Notes: generated by a model not told the origin, from the sequence alone. Numbered from the stretch's first letter, positions 8,701 to 16,411 are shown. The stretch is 64,000 bases of DNA from DATJPD01 sp036394195 (GCA_036394195.1 DASWFO010000199.1:12192-76191), one strand, 5' to 3'. Made by a program: numbers and translations.

Positions 8701-8932
8701 CCCCGTGCTCATGACCGCGGCGGCTATGGTCGTCGGCATGATCCCGATGGCGATCGGCGGCGCCGGCGAGGAGCAGAACGCGGTGCTGGCGCGCGCGGTC
8801 ATCGGCGGGGTCCTGGTCGGAACCATGACGACACTGCTGTTCGTCCCGTACCTCTACTCGCTGATCGGCCGAGGCGACCGCGGCGGCTCGTCCGATCCAG
8901 CATTGTCGCCCGCGGAAGGAGCCTCGCTATGA
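5747..8932 (+). CDS. RND multidrug efflux pump, inner-membrane subunit (HAE1-like)
   Basis: A 1061-residue RND pump that exports small hydrophobic compounds from the periplasm or inner membrane by proton antiport. The start MGIVRFALRFPHTFY gives the usual first membrane helix. Family marks are the TM4 motif GILVDDSTVTIEN with the acidic pair Asp401-Asp402, two large periplasmic loops, and a twelve-helix layout. In TM10 the motif reads SANSILLVTFARE, so the lysine used in the AcrB proton relay (AKNAIL) is Ala953 here. It overlaps the adaptor gene by ATGA, so the pump, adaptor and channel form one operon. The substrate cannot be told, and the TM10 change suggests a subgroup distinct from AcrB. 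Confidence 0.9.
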   Translation: MGIVRFALRFPHTFYVMAALILFLGISAVTTTPKDIFPSVNIPVVSVIWQYTGLTPQEMEQRITTYSEYSISSNVNDIKNMESETLEGISVEKIFFQPTVNIDLAVSQIVSASNAIRALMPAGVQPPIVVQYNASSVPVLQLSLSSDRLNEQQLYDYGIYRIRQALAPIQGITLPTPYGGKYRQIMVDLDTQALRAQGLTPNDVVNAVNAQSLTLPSGDAKLGDKQFIVSTNANAPTIDALNDVPVRQVGPTTVRLSDVAHVRDGWAVQQNIVRADGRRSVLLTIIKSGDASTLDVVNRVKAALPDIQKAAPPGMNIQMLFDQSVFVQSAIDSVLREGAIAAGLTALMILVFLGSWRSTLIVMVSIPLSILTSIVVLAALGQTLNTMTLGGLALAVGILVDDSTVTIENTHRLFEEGVQFDKAVLEGAAGIAVPTLISTLAICCVFVALFFLQGAPRYLFTPLGMAVVFAMLASYMISRTLTPVIIRVLLRGEQAAHAGGGGGPLARFHDGFNQRFDRFREFYGWLLQGVLRRRLLTPAVAGSVVAAAVALSFFVGTDFFPQVDAGLIQIHVRAAPRTRIERTEQIFQAVENEIRRQIPTRDLGPILDNIGIPARLYNLAFTDGTITGVNDGQILISLKEGHAPTADYIRKLRLELHQAFPDVLFYFQPADIVTQILNFGIPSQVDVQVQGQDRAGNIAVAQELRRRMAAVPGVVDGHVQQELDAPQMYYTIDRTRAQQLGLSLVSIANNLNVSLSSSEQVTPNFWSDPVSGIPYYLTVQTPEYRVASMNDVNNTPLSTAAAVQAPVPNVLGNVARAERRAVESVYNHSNIQPVYDVYANVQARDLGSAARAIETIVHDLQGQMKPGNRIVVRGQIDSMHSAFGNLTIGLIFAAVFVYLLMVVNYQSFRDPFAVILALPGAASGIVLMLFVTSTAISVPSLMGAIMSVGVASANSILLVTFARELRAEGLSAVEAALVAGKTRLRPVLMTAAAMVVGMIPMAIGGAGEEQNAVLARAVIGGVLVGTMTTLLFVPYLYSLIGRGDRGGSSDPALSPAEGASL

Positions 8933-10311
8933 TGGATGGCAACCAGTCCACGCCCGACCCGGCGCCGGCGTCGGGCCGCCTCGGCCTCGGCCACGAGGTC
9001 GCTGAGGCTCCCGGGCAAGAAGAGTCGCCGGAGCTGGAGGGACGGCGTCGCCGCACCGCACGCATTCTGGGGGCGACCGCTGTCGCGGTCGTGACGCTGC
9101 TCGTCGCCGTCGGCGCCTGGGGGCATATACAGACCCGGGCGAAAGCGCTGGCGGAGCTGGCCCAGGAGCGCGATACGGTCCCCACGGTACGAACGATCAC
9201 GGCGGCCGCGGTCGACACCCCGCGACAGCTGGACCTGCCGGCCACGCTCCAGGCGTTCAACAGCTCGACACTGTATGCGCGGGCAACCGGCTATATCGCC
9301 AAGCGTGAGGTCGATATCGGCAGTCCCGTGCATGCCGGCGATTTGCTCGCGCTCATTGCCGCACCCGACCTAGATCAGCAGCTCGCCCAGGCGCGTGCGC
9401 AGCTCGCCCAGACCGATGCGTCGCTGGTCGCGGCACGGGCCGCCCTGCAGCAGGCACGGGCGAACCAGGACCTCGCCAACGTGACCAATCAGCGCTACGC
9501 GAAGCTCGCCCCACAGGGCTACGCCTCGCAACAGGAGGCGGACAACGCGCGCCTCACGCTGGCCGCGCGCAATGCTGACGTGCAGAACGGCCAGGCCGCC
9601 GTCGACGTGGCCGACGCCAACGTGAACGCGCAAGCCGCCAATGTGTCGCGGCTTGAACAGCTCACCAGTTTCGAGCGGGTGACGGCTCCGTTCGATGGCG
9701 TCGTGAGCGCGCGGCAGGTCGAGGTTGGCGATCTCGTCACCGCGGACGCCTCGACCGGCACGCCCCTGTTCTCGGTCGCCCGGACCAACGTCCTGCGGGT
9801 CCAGATCTACGTCCCGCAGGATGCGGTGTTTGGCCTGAAGGACGGCGATACGGCGCAGGTCCTGGTGCCGGAGATGCCGGGCCGGATATTCCGCGGCACG
9901 ATCGCGCGCAACGCCAACGTCCTGCAGGCCGGGACCCGCACGCTGCTCACCGAGATCGACATCGACAACGGCGAGGGCGTGCTCAGGGCGGGTATCTACG
10001 GCATCGTCCGGCTGTCGATTCCACGCCAGACGCCGGAGATCGTGTTGCCGTCCGAGGCGGTCATCTTCGACCACAACGGGCTGAGTGCCGCGGTCGATGA
10101 CAACGGCATCGTCCGGGTACGGCACATCGAGTTGGCCGAGGATAATGGCGCCCAGGTGGTCGTTCGCGCCGGTCTCAATCCGGGCGATCGCGTCATCGTC
10201 AGCCCGCCCGTCGATGCCGCCGACGGCATGCGCGTCCAGACGAGCGACACGGATCGGAAAGTAGCCGCGAGCTCCGCTCCACCGATGGAAGCGGTCGGCA
10301 AGGACAAATGA
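8929..10311 (+). CDS. RND efflux periplasmic adaptor (membrane fusion protein)
   Basis: A 460-residue membrane fusion protein that joins the RND pump to the outer-membrane channel. It has a cytoplasmic tail of about 44 residues, one membrane anchor at about residues 45-64, a split lipoyl-like domain (ATGYIAKREVDIGSPVHAGD and later SFERVTAPFDGVVSARQVEVGD) around a helical hairpin of Gln/Ala-rich coiled coil, then beta-barrel and membrane-proximal domains. The ribosome site GGAAGGAG lies before ATG 8929. It overlaps the pump gene by four bases and the next gene by four bases (ATGA), indicating translational coupling. Confidence 0.9.
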   Translation: MMDGNQSTPDPAPASGRLGLGHEVAEAPGQEESPELEGRRRRTARILGATAVAVVTLLVAVGAWGHIQTRAKALAELAQERDTVPTVRTITAAAVDTPRQLDLPATLQAFNSSTLYARATGYIAKREVDIGSPVHAGDLLALIAAPDLDQQLAQARAQLAQTDASLVAARAALQQARANQDLANVTNQRYAKLAPQGYASQQEADNARLTLAARNADVQNGQAAVDVADANVNAQAANVSRLEQLTSFERVTAPFDGVVSARQVEVGDLVTADASTGTPLFSVARTNVLRVQIYVPQDAVFGLKDGDTAQVLVPEMPGRIFRGTIARNANVLQAGTRTLLTEIDIDNGEGVLRAGIYGIVRLSIPRQTPEIVLPSEAVIFDHNGLSAAVDDNGIVRVRHIELAEDNGAQVVVRAGLNPGDRVIVSPPVDAADGMRVQTSDTDRKVAASSAPPMEAVGKDK

Positions 10312-11762
10312 CGGAGGGGCGAACATCAAACTCCTGGTTACGGCTGGCGGTTCCACTCCTCGCGGCGGCCTTGCTTGCCGCGTGCGATATCGGGCCGGAC
10401 ATGAAGCAGCCCGTCGTGGCCGAGCCGCCCGCCTGGCGTGAATCGGCGGCGCAGTCCGCTGCCTGGCCGTCGGCCGACTGGTGGCAGGGCTTCGGCTCGG
10501 CAGAGCTCGACGGCTTGATCGCCGAGGCGCAGCAGGCAAATTATGACCTCGGCGCCGCGGTGGCTCGCATCCGGGAGGCCGACGCGCAGGCCCGTGTCGC
10601 CGGTGCGGCTCTGCTGCCGACGGTCGATGCCGGTGGCTCTGTTTCCAGGCAGCGTGAGCTGTTTCCGCTCGGCCCCCAAGGGCAGACCATCACCTATAAT
10701 GAATACCAGGTCGGACTGACCGCGTCTTACGAAATCGATTTCTGGGGCAAGAACCGGGCGGCGCTCAATGCCGCGAAGGCGACCGCGCTCGCCAGCCGCT
10801 ACGACCAGCAGGTGGTGGCGTTGACGGTCGTCACCGCCGTCGCGACGAGCTATTTCCAGTTTATCGGGCTCGAGGATCGCCTCAAGGTGGCGCGCGAGAA
10901 CCTCGCGACGGCGGAGGACGTGCTGAGGGTCATCGAGGGACGGAGGCAGGTGGGGACCGCCATGGACCTCGATGTGTCGCAGCAGCAGACCGTGGTAGCA
11001 AGCTTACGCGCCGCCATCCCGCCGCTCGAACAGCAGCTGTCGCAGACCCTTGATGCGGTGGCCATCCTCGTCGGCAGGGCTCCGGAGCAGGTGACGATCG
11101 CGGAGGCATCGCTTTATGATCTGTCGCTGCCCGCGGTTGCGCCCGGGCTGCCGTCTGAGCTGCTGGCGCGCCGCCCCGACATCGCCGAGGCCGAGGCGCA
11201 GCTGGTCTCGGCGAACGCCAACATCAAAGTTGCGCGGGCGCAGTTCTATCCGAGCGTCGACCTGACGGCCTCAGGCGGGTTTGCGAGTCTGGCCTTGCGC
11301 TCCCTCTTCACCGGTCCGGGCGCGGTGTGGAGTGTCGCGGGGTCGTTCACGCAGCCCATCTTCGAAGGCGGCCGTCTCAAGGGACAGCTGGAGTTTACGA
11401 AGGCGCGCTACGACGAGCTCGTCCAGAACTATCGCAAGGCGGTCCTCTACGCCTTCGGCAACGTGGAGGACGCGCTGGCGGCGATCCGCCGGACGGGCGA
11501 GCAACAGGCGGCCCAGGAGCAGACGGTCGCCGAGGCGCGACGCTCCTTGGAGATCGCCCGGAGCCGCTACCAGATCGGGCTCACCGATCTTCTGACCGTT
11601 CTCAATACCGAAAACGCCTTGTTCCCGGCCGAGGACACGCTGGTGCAGGTGCGGCTCGCCCACATGCAGGCCCTGGTCAGCCTGTTCAACGCGCTCGGCG
11701 GCGGTTGGCAGGCGCCGACCGGCTCCGGCTTCTCGGCCGCCGCCGCCCGGGAGAAGTCGTGA
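10308..11762 (+). CDS. Outer-membrane efflux channel lipoprotein (NodT/OprM family)
   Basis: A 484-residue outer-membrane factor completing the tripartite pump. The signal peptide ends in the lipobox LAAC at about residues 23-26, so the protein should be acylated. Two repeats of the outer-membrane efflux domain follow, with hallmarks DWWQGFGSAELDGLIAEA, YEIDFWGKNRAALNAAKA, LLARRPDIAEAEAQLVSANA and GSFTQPIFEGGRLKGQLE. Length and motifs fit NodT/OprM-type channels. It overlaps the adaptor gene by ATGA and is the last gene of the operon; no terminator hairpin is obvious before the larC promoter region. Confidence 0.9.
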   Translation: MTEGRTSNSWLRLAVPLLAAALLAACDIGPDMKQPVVAEPPAWRESAAQSAAWPSADWWQGFGSAELDGLIAEAQQANYDLGAAVARIREADAQARVAGAALLPTVDAGGSVSRQRELFPLGPQGQTITYNEYQVGLTASYEIDFWGKNRAALNAAKATALASRYDQQVVALTVVTAVATSYFQFIGLEDRLKVARENLATAEDVLRVIEGRRQVGTAMDLDVSQQQTVVASLRAAIPPLEQQLSQTLDAVAILVGRAPEQVTIAEASLYDLSLPAVAPGLPSELLARRPDIAEAEAQLVSANANIKVARAQFYPSVDLTASGGFASLALRSLFTGPGAVWSVAGSFTQPIFEGGRLKGQLEFTKARYDELVQNYRKAVLYAFGNVEDALAAIRRTGEQQAAQEQTVAEARRSLEIARSRYQIGLTDLLTVLNTENALFPAEDTLVQVRLAHMQALVSLFNALGGGWQAPTGSGFSAAAAREKS

Positions 11763-11793
11763 GTTCAAGAGGGCGCGAGCGGACCTAAATCGC

Positions 11794-11818
11794 GGAACCT
11801 TTTGGCGCCGAAAACCTT
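11794..11818 (+). promoter_or_regulatory. Candidate EcfG-type promoter before larC
   Basis: GGAAC at 11794-11798, 16 bases, then CCTT at 11815-11818. EcfG (general stress sigma) promoters of alphaproteobacteria have GGAAC-N16/17-CGTT, so the -35 is exact and the -10 is approximate. The larC ATG lies about 80 bases downstream. The flanking pattern GGAACCTT...TTGTTG also occurs, on the other strand, before the gene at 53463-53918. Confidence 0.35.
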
Positions 11819-11898
11819 TGTTGCTGTACCTGGGGTCCCGCGGATCCGGGCTCCCGGTGTATTTGGCCGCATTCCGCCCTTATCGTCGCAGCCATCTC

Positions 11899-13188
11899 AT
11901 GCAGCTTCACCTCGATCCAGTCGGCGGCATCGCCGGCGACATGTTTATCGCCGCCGTGCTCGATGCGTTTCCGGAGCAAGAACCGGGGCTGATGGCCAGT
12001 CTCCGTGCCGCGCTCGGTGGCCGTGTGGCCGCGCGAGTGCGCCGGCATCGCGACGCGGTGCTGGAGGGCGCGACGTTTGAGGCGGACGACGCGGGCGAGT
12101 CCGGGCGGCACGGCCATTCGGCCGCCGATCCCCATGCGCATACCAGCTGGGCCCAGATCCGTGGCACTCTTCTGGCCTCGACGCTCGATCCTTCGGTCAA
12201 GCGCGAAGCGGTCGCGATCTTCACCTTGCTCGCCGAGGCGGAGGGCAAGGTCCACGGCGTCGAGCCGGAAATCGTCGCCTTTCACGAGGTTGGCGCGGTC
12301 GATTCCATCGCCGACATCGTCGGTGCTGCGCATCTCATCGTGTCGCTCGCCGCCACGCGTTGGACCGTCGGCCCGCTGCCGCTCGGGGCCGGCCGCGTGC
12401 GCACCGCCCATGGCCTATTGCCTGTGCCGGTCCCGGCGACGGTGCTGTTGCTGCAAGGCTTCCTCACCCAGGACGACGGCATCGCCGGTGAGCGCGTGAC
12501 GCCCACCGGTGCTGCGATCGTGCGTCGACTCTGTGCGCCTGCTGCGGGCACGGCAGAGCGCGGGAACCCCGAGTGCCAGACCGCGGCGCCCCGCCGTCTC
12601 CTGCGCAGCGGCATCGGCTTTGGCACCCGTACCCTGCCAGGCATCAGCAATTGCCTGCGCGTATTCGCCTTCGACGAAGCCGCCGGGCCCGTCGACACGC
12701 CGGTCGCGAATCATCGCGAGCTGGCGGTCATCGAGTTCGAGGTCGACGATCAGTCGGCCGAAGACCTTGCCATGGGGCTCGACCGGCTGCGTGCGCGCGA
12801 GTCCGTGCTCGACGTCGTGCAGATGCCCGTCTTCGGCAAGAAGGGCCGGATGATGACCCATGTCCGGCTGCTCGCCCGCGCCACGGCGCTGGACGACGCC
12901 GTCGCGGCCTGCTTCCGCGAGACCACGACCATCGGCCTTCGCCACCGCCTGGTCGCTGGCGCAGCACTCAAGCGACGCATCGACGAAGTCGAGCTCGGCA
13001 ATCGCGTCGTGCGCGTCAAGACGGTCGAGCGCCCGGGTGGCCGGACAGCCAAGGCCGAGGCTGACGATCTCGTGGCCGCCGCGAGCCAGGCCGAGCGGGC
13101 CCGGCTGCGCCACAACGCCGAACAGCGGGCCCTCGACGTGCTGACACCGGCACGCACAGAATCCGCTGCCGCGGAGAGCGAGGAATGA
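11899..13188 (+). CDS. larC: LarC, nickel insertion protein for the NPN cofactor
   Basis: A 429-residue LarC (formerly DUF111). In the known pathway LarC inserts nickel into pyridinium-3,5-bisthiocarboxylic acid mononucleotide in a CTP-dependent reaction, giving the nickel-pincer cofactor first found in lactate racemase. Seen here are the N-terminal motif LDPVGGIAGDMFIAAVLD, a His-rich loop (RHGHSAADPHAHTSW) suited to metal handling, FHEVGAVDSIADIVG, and VTPTGAAIVRRL. The ATG at 11899 is chosen because the family begins close to that glycine-rich motif. Unlike the split larC1/larC2 of Lactiplantibacillus, this is one uninterrupted frame. It overlaps larE by ATGA. Confidence 0.9.
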   Translation: MQLHLDPVGGIAGDMFIAAVLDAFPEQEPGLMASLRAALGGRVAARVRRHRDAVLEGATFEADDAGESGRHGHSAADPHAHTSWAQIRGTLLASTLDPSVKREAVAIFTLLAEAEGKVHGVEPEIVAFHEVGAVDSIADIVGAAHLIVSLAATRWTVGPLPLGAGRVRTAHGLLPVPVPATVLLLQGFLTQDDGIAGERVTPTGAAIVRRLCAPAAGTAERGNPECQTAAPRRLLRSGIGFGTRTLPGISNCLRVFAFDEAAGPVDTPVANHRELAVIEFEVDDQSAEDLAMGLDRLRARESVLDVVQMPVFGKKGRMMTHVRLLARATALDDAVAACFRETTTIGLRHRLVAGAALKRRIDEVELGNRVVRVKTVERPGGRTAKAEADDLVAAASQAERARLRHNAEQRALDVLTPARTESAAAESEE

Positions 13189-14042
13189 CCCTTTTGCGCG
13201 ACCGCCCCCCGCATGAGTTGGACGATGCTCTGGCATCCGTGCTCGAGACCCTGGGCGAGATCGCCGTCGCGGTCAGCGGCGGCGTCGACAGCATGACGTT
13301 GGCGGAGGTCGCGCATCTCCGCCTGGGCGTCAGGGCTGCCATGGTCCACGCCGTGTCACCCGCGGTCCCGCCGGAGGCCACGGCGCGGGTCCGCGACCGC
13401 GCCGCGGGGCAGCGGTGGGATTTGACAGTGCTCGATGCCGGCGAATTTACCGATCCGCGCTATCGGGCCAACCCGGTAAACCGGTGCTTCTTCTGCAAGA
13501 CGAATCTCTACGGGGCCATCCGTGGCCGGACGCCGCGGCAGATCGTGTCCGGCACCAATGTCGACGATCTCGGCGACTATCGCCCGGGCCTCGACGCGGC
13601 GCGAGACCATGGCGTGCGCCATCCGTATGTCGAGGCGAGTCTGACCAAATCGGACGTGCGCCGGCTCGCCGCGCATCTCGGCCTTGGCGACATCGCCGAA
13701 CTGCCGGCGGCACCGTGCCTGTCCAGCCGCGTCGAGACCGGCCTGCCGATTCAGCCGGCGACCTTGGGCGTGATCCATGCCGCCGAAAGGCTGGTCGCGG
13801 CCGCGCTGTCGCCCCGCACCGTGCGCTGCCGGGTTCGCGCCGTCGGCATCGTCATCGAGCTCGACCCTGCGGCACTGTCCGGCTTGCGCCCTGAGATCGA
13901 GCGCGATCTGCGCCGGTCCCTCGATGGCCTGCTGGCCGAGGCCGGCGTCTCTGCGCCGGTTGCATTTGCGCTCTACCGCACCGGGAGTGCCTTCCTCCAC
14001 GCCGCTCCGCGCGGCCGAAGCGACATCACCTCGACCGCTTGA
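13185..14042 (+). CDS. larE: LarE, sulfur transferase for NPN cofactor synthesis
   Basis: A 285-residue PP-loop ATPase. LarE adenylates the carboxylates of the nicotinic-acid-derived precursor and replaces them by thiocarboxylates. The ATP-binding motif SGGVDS is at residues 31-36. Cys178 in PCLSSRVETG corresponds to the sulfur-donating Cys176 of the Lactiplantibacillus enzyme. Cys101 and Cys104 in NRCFFCKTN add a CxxC, so this belongs to the three-cysteine type, for which a [4Fe-4S] cluster has been proposed instead of sacrifice of the protein's own cysteine. Overlaps both neighbours by a few bases. Confidence 0.9.
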   Translation: MTLLRDRPPHELDDALASVLETLGEIAVAVSGGVDSMTLAEVAHLRLGVRAAMVHAVSPAVPPEATARVRDRAAGQRWDLTVLDAGEFTDPRYRANPVNRCFFCKTNLYGAIRGRTPRQIVSGTNVDDLGDYRPGLDAARDHGVRHPYVEASLTKSDVRRLAAHLGLGDIAELPAAPCLSSRVETGLPIQPATLGVIHAAERLVAAALSPRTVRCRVRAVGIVIELDPAALSGLRPEIERDLRRSLDGLLAEAGVSAPVAFALYRTGSAFLHAAPRGRSDITSTA

Positions 14043-14053
14043 GCAAAGCCGCC

Positions 14054-14827
14054 ATGCACGACGTCGTCAACAACGCTCTGACCGGCGCCCCTCCCGAGCC
14101 AGAAGTGAGACTCGACTTCGCCCGACGACGCCGCATCGGCATGGACGAGGCGATCTATTGCGCATCGAAATCGCCGGCGCAGCTCGCCGCCATTCTCGAC
14201 GCCGCCGAGGCGCGGGGTGTCGGTCTTCTGCTCACGCGGCTTGAGCCGTCGATGGTCGCCGGCCTGCCGGACGCTCGCCGGCAACGTCTCGATTACGACC
14301 CGGTCTCGCGCACCGGCGTCTTTGGTCCGGCTGGGGTTCCGCAGGGCGCGCCGCGGGTCGCGATTGTCACCGCCGGAAGCTCGGACGTACCGGTGGCACG
14401 CGAGGTGGCGCGCACGCTCCGCTATCATGGTCACGACAGCCGCTTGTTCGCGGATGTCGGCGTCGCCGGACTGTGGCGGCTGATGGCCTGCATCGAAGCG
14501 ATCGCGGCGCACAAGGTGGTCATCGTTGCCGCCGGGCTCGACGGGGCTCTGCCGAGCGTCGTCGCCGGCCAGGTGCCCGGGGCAGTGATCGCCGTGCCGA
14601 CCTCGGTTGGCTACGGCGTGGCCGCGGGCGGGCAGGCGGCGCTCAACGCCGTGCTCGCCAGCTGTGCGCCCGGCCTGACGGTCGTCAACATCGACAACGG
14701 CTACGGCGCCGCCTGCGCCGCGTTACGCGTGCTGCGGGCGCTGGACGCGGTGGCGAGCCCCGCATCCGCGCCGGCGCGATCCGGCCTTGCCGATCTGCCA
14801 CCTCCGACTTCAGGAGACATCCCATGA
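14054..14827 (+). CDS. larB: LarB, carboxylase/hydrolase for NPN cofactor synthesis
   Basis: A protein of about 257 residues. LarB carboxylates C5 of the pyridinium ring of nicotinic acid adenine dinucleotide and releases AMP, the first step to the NPN cofactor. The N-terminal part reads VRLDFARRRRIGMDEAIYC and the C-terminal part is PurE-like: VAIVTAGSSDVPVAREVART, then GLDGALPSVVAGQV and IAVPTSVGYG. I chose ATG 14054; a TTG at 14039 overlapping the larE stop would add five residues. It overlaps the next gene by ATGA, so larC, larE, larB and the reductase are one operon. Confidence 0.88.
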   Translation: MHDVVNNALTGAPPEPEVRLDFARRRRIGMDEAIYCASKSPAQLAAILDAAEARGVGLLLTRLEPSMVAGLPDARRQRLDYDPVSRTGVFGPAGVPQGAPRVAIVTAGSSDVPVAREVARTLRYHGHDSRLFADVGVAGLWRLMACIEAIAAHKVVIVAAGLDGALPSVVAGQVPGAVIAVPTSVGYGVAAGGQAALNAVLASCAPGLTVVNIDNGYGAACAALRVLRALDAVASPASAPARSGLADLPPPTSGDIP

Positions 14828-15849
14828 AACGTCGCGACCTCATCATGGCTTCCGCCGCGACCGCAGCCGCCACCACGCTGGGGAACGCCGCTTCCGCGCA
14901 GCCGTCGGCGCCGGGCGCCCCGACCGGCGCGCCGGGAACCGGCGCCCAGGGCGGCATGCAATATCGCGCCCTCGGCCGCACCGGCGAGCGCGTCTCTATG
15001 GTCGGGGTCGGCGGGTTCCATCTTGGCGCGCCGAGCGAGGACGAGGCGATCCGGATCGTCCGCACCGCCCTCGACAATGGAATCAACTTTCTGGACAACT
15101 CGTGGGACTACAACAACGGCGTCAGCGAAGAGCGCATGGGGAAGGCGCTGGCCGACGGCTACCGGTCCAAGGCCTTCCTGATGACGAAGATCGACGGTCG
15201 GACCGCCCAATCCGCCACCCAGCAGCTCGATGAGTCGCTGCGGCGTCTGCGCACCGACCATCTCGACCTCCTGCAATTCCATGAGATCATCCGCATGGAG
15301 GACCCCGACCGCATCTTCGCCCAGGGCGGCGCGCTCGAGGCGGTCTTGCGGGCCAAGGAGGCCGGCAAGCTGCGATATATCGGCTTCACCGGTCATAAGA
15401 GCCCGGACATCCACAAGAAGATGCTAGACGTCGCCGCCCGGCACAAATTCCACTTCGACACGGTGCAGATGCCGCTCAACGTCATGGACGCGCATTTCCA
15501 CAGCTTCGAGCGCGCGGTGCTGCCCATCCTGGTACGCGAGGAGATCGGCGTGCTGGGCATGAAGTCCATGGGCGACAAGACGATCCTGCGCAGCAACACG
15601 GTGACGCCGATTGAATGCCTGCGCTACACCATGAGCCTGCCGACCAGCGTCACCATTACCGGCATGGACAGCGTGGCCATCCTGCAGCAGGCGCTGACCG
15701 TCGCCCGCACGTTCAAGCCGCTCTCGGCACAGGAGCGTCAGGCGCTGCTCGCCAAGACGGTCACGGCCGCCAAGAACGGCCAGTTCGAGCTCTATAAGAC
15801 GTCGCAAAACAACGACAGCACAACGACGCACCCGCAGTGGTTGGGTTAG
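14824..15849 (+). CDS. Tat-exported aldo/keto reductase
   Basis: A 341-residue aldo/keto reductase with a twin-arginine signal (MKRRDLIMASAATAAATTLG, ending ASA-QP), so it is probably folded with cofactor in the cytoplasm and then exported. The TIM-barrel starts near residue 45 with YRALGRTGERVSMVGVGGFH. The catalytic tetrad is recognisable: Asp and Tyr in LDNSWDYNNG, Lys in FLMTKIDG and His in LLQFHEI. Its ATG overlaps larB by four bases, tying it to the NPN cofactor genes. Members of this secreted subgroup have no well-established substrate. A link to the NPN cofactor is inference from the operon only. Confidence 0.85.
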   Translation: MKRRDLIMASAATAAATTLGNAASAQPSAPGAPTGAPGTGAQGGMQYRALGRTGERVSMVGVGGFHLGAPSEDEAIRIVRTALDNGINFLDNSWDYNNGVSEERMGKALADGYRSKAFLMTKIDGRTAQSATQQLDESLRRLRTDHLDLLQFHEIIRMEDPDRIFAQGGALEAVLRAKEAGKLRYIGFTGHKSPDIHKKMLDVAARHKFHFDTVQMPLNVMDAHFHSFERAVLPILVREEIGVLGMKSMGDKTILRSNTVTPIECLRYTMSLPTSVTITGMDSVAILQQALTVARTFKPLSAQERQALLAKTVTAAKNGQFELYKTSQNNDSTTTHPQWLG

Positions 15850-15890
15850 ATTGCTGCGGCCGAGCAGGGCAAGATCACCCCTGCGCATAT

Positions 15891-15911
15891 CAAACCAAGG
15901 TTTGGTTTTAT
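15891..15911 (+). terminator. Possible weak terminator after the lar operon
   Basis: CAAACC-AA-GGTTTG (15891-15904) followed by GTTTTATT. The six-pair stem with a two-base loop is short, but the T-rich tail and the position 41 bases after the reductase stop fit a terminator. Confidence 0.35.
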
Positions 15912-16035
15912 TGAACCCAAGTCATGGTCGAAAAGACTCGAGTTGGATGGATCGCGGCGGCGCGAACGCTTATCTCACGTTTGCAACGCGACGGACCGTT
16001 GGTCCGCGCCACACCCAAAACGTGAGGTTCTTACG

Positions 16036-16278
16036 ATGACTGCTGTTGCTCGCATGCTTCGCTTCGCCGTGCCGGCGCTGGCTCTTTTGGGCGCGGCCGC
16101 CTGCAGCGATAATCACGCCGACCAGCCGACCCGGCTCACCTGGGACCCCGCCAGCACGACCTATGACGGGACGGGCACCAACGGCGAAACCGATGTCGAT
16201 GGCGCCGGAGCCGGCGGCCCGCGCGATCCGAACCGGTTACTGCCGCCGCGGCCGTACACGCCACCGGCGCAGCGCTAG
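16036..16278 (+). CDS. Small disordered lipoprotein
   Basis: An 80-residue product with a lipobox (GAAAC, Cys at about residue 23) after a hydrophobic signal segment. The mature part is Gly, Asp, Thr and Pro rich: NGETDVDGAGAGGPRDPN followed by a proline-rich tail. The (D/T)GxGxGGPRD motif also occurs in the secreted protein at 52982-53332, so they may belong to one loose family. No function is known. Confidence 0.55.
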   Translation: MTAVARMLRFAVPALALLGAAACSDNHADQPTRLTWDPASTTYDGTGTNGETDVDGAGAGGPRDPNRLLPPRPYTPPAQR

Positions 16279-16289
16279 CACCGGACGCT

Positions 16290-16314
16290 GGAACCGCGGA
16301 ACACCGTAGTCGTT
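16290..16314 (+). promoter_or_regulatory. Exact GGAAC-N16-CGTT match without a downstream gene
   Basis: GGAAC (16290-16294), 16 bases, CGTT (16311-16314): an exact match to the EcfG-type promoter consensus. No plus-strand gene follows; instead a 15-base inverted repeat starts 44 bases downstream. About one such match is expected by chance in a window this size, so this is only a candidate, possibly for a small RNA. Confidence 0.25.
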
Positions 16315-16357
16315 CTGCTTTGCGGCTTGGTGGGTCGCCGCTTCGCTAATGTCCTAG

Positions 16358-16411
16358 GGAAAAGAATTGCAGTATTGCTTTGGCGAAATTGAGCCTCTGC
16401 AATTCTTTTCC
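16358..16411. repeat. Intergenic inverted-repeat element, locus 1
   Basis: A perfect 15-base inverted repeat: GGAAAAGAATTGCAG (16358-16372) and CTGCAATTCTTTTCC (16397-16411), 24-base loop. A further partial copy (GGAATTGCAGAATTGCAGCGG) lies at about 16438-16458. The arm plus its flank, AAGAATTGCAGTATTGC, recurs as its reverse complement near 33564, so this is a dispersed repeat and not a one-off hairpin. It sits between the lipoprotein gene and the 3' end of the convergent receptor gene. Confidence 0.7.

Noticed and set aside
11899..13188. Possible programmed frameshift in larC as in Lactiplantibacillus
   Set aside because: The gene is one continuous frame covering both larC1-like and larC2-like parts, with no slippery site needed.
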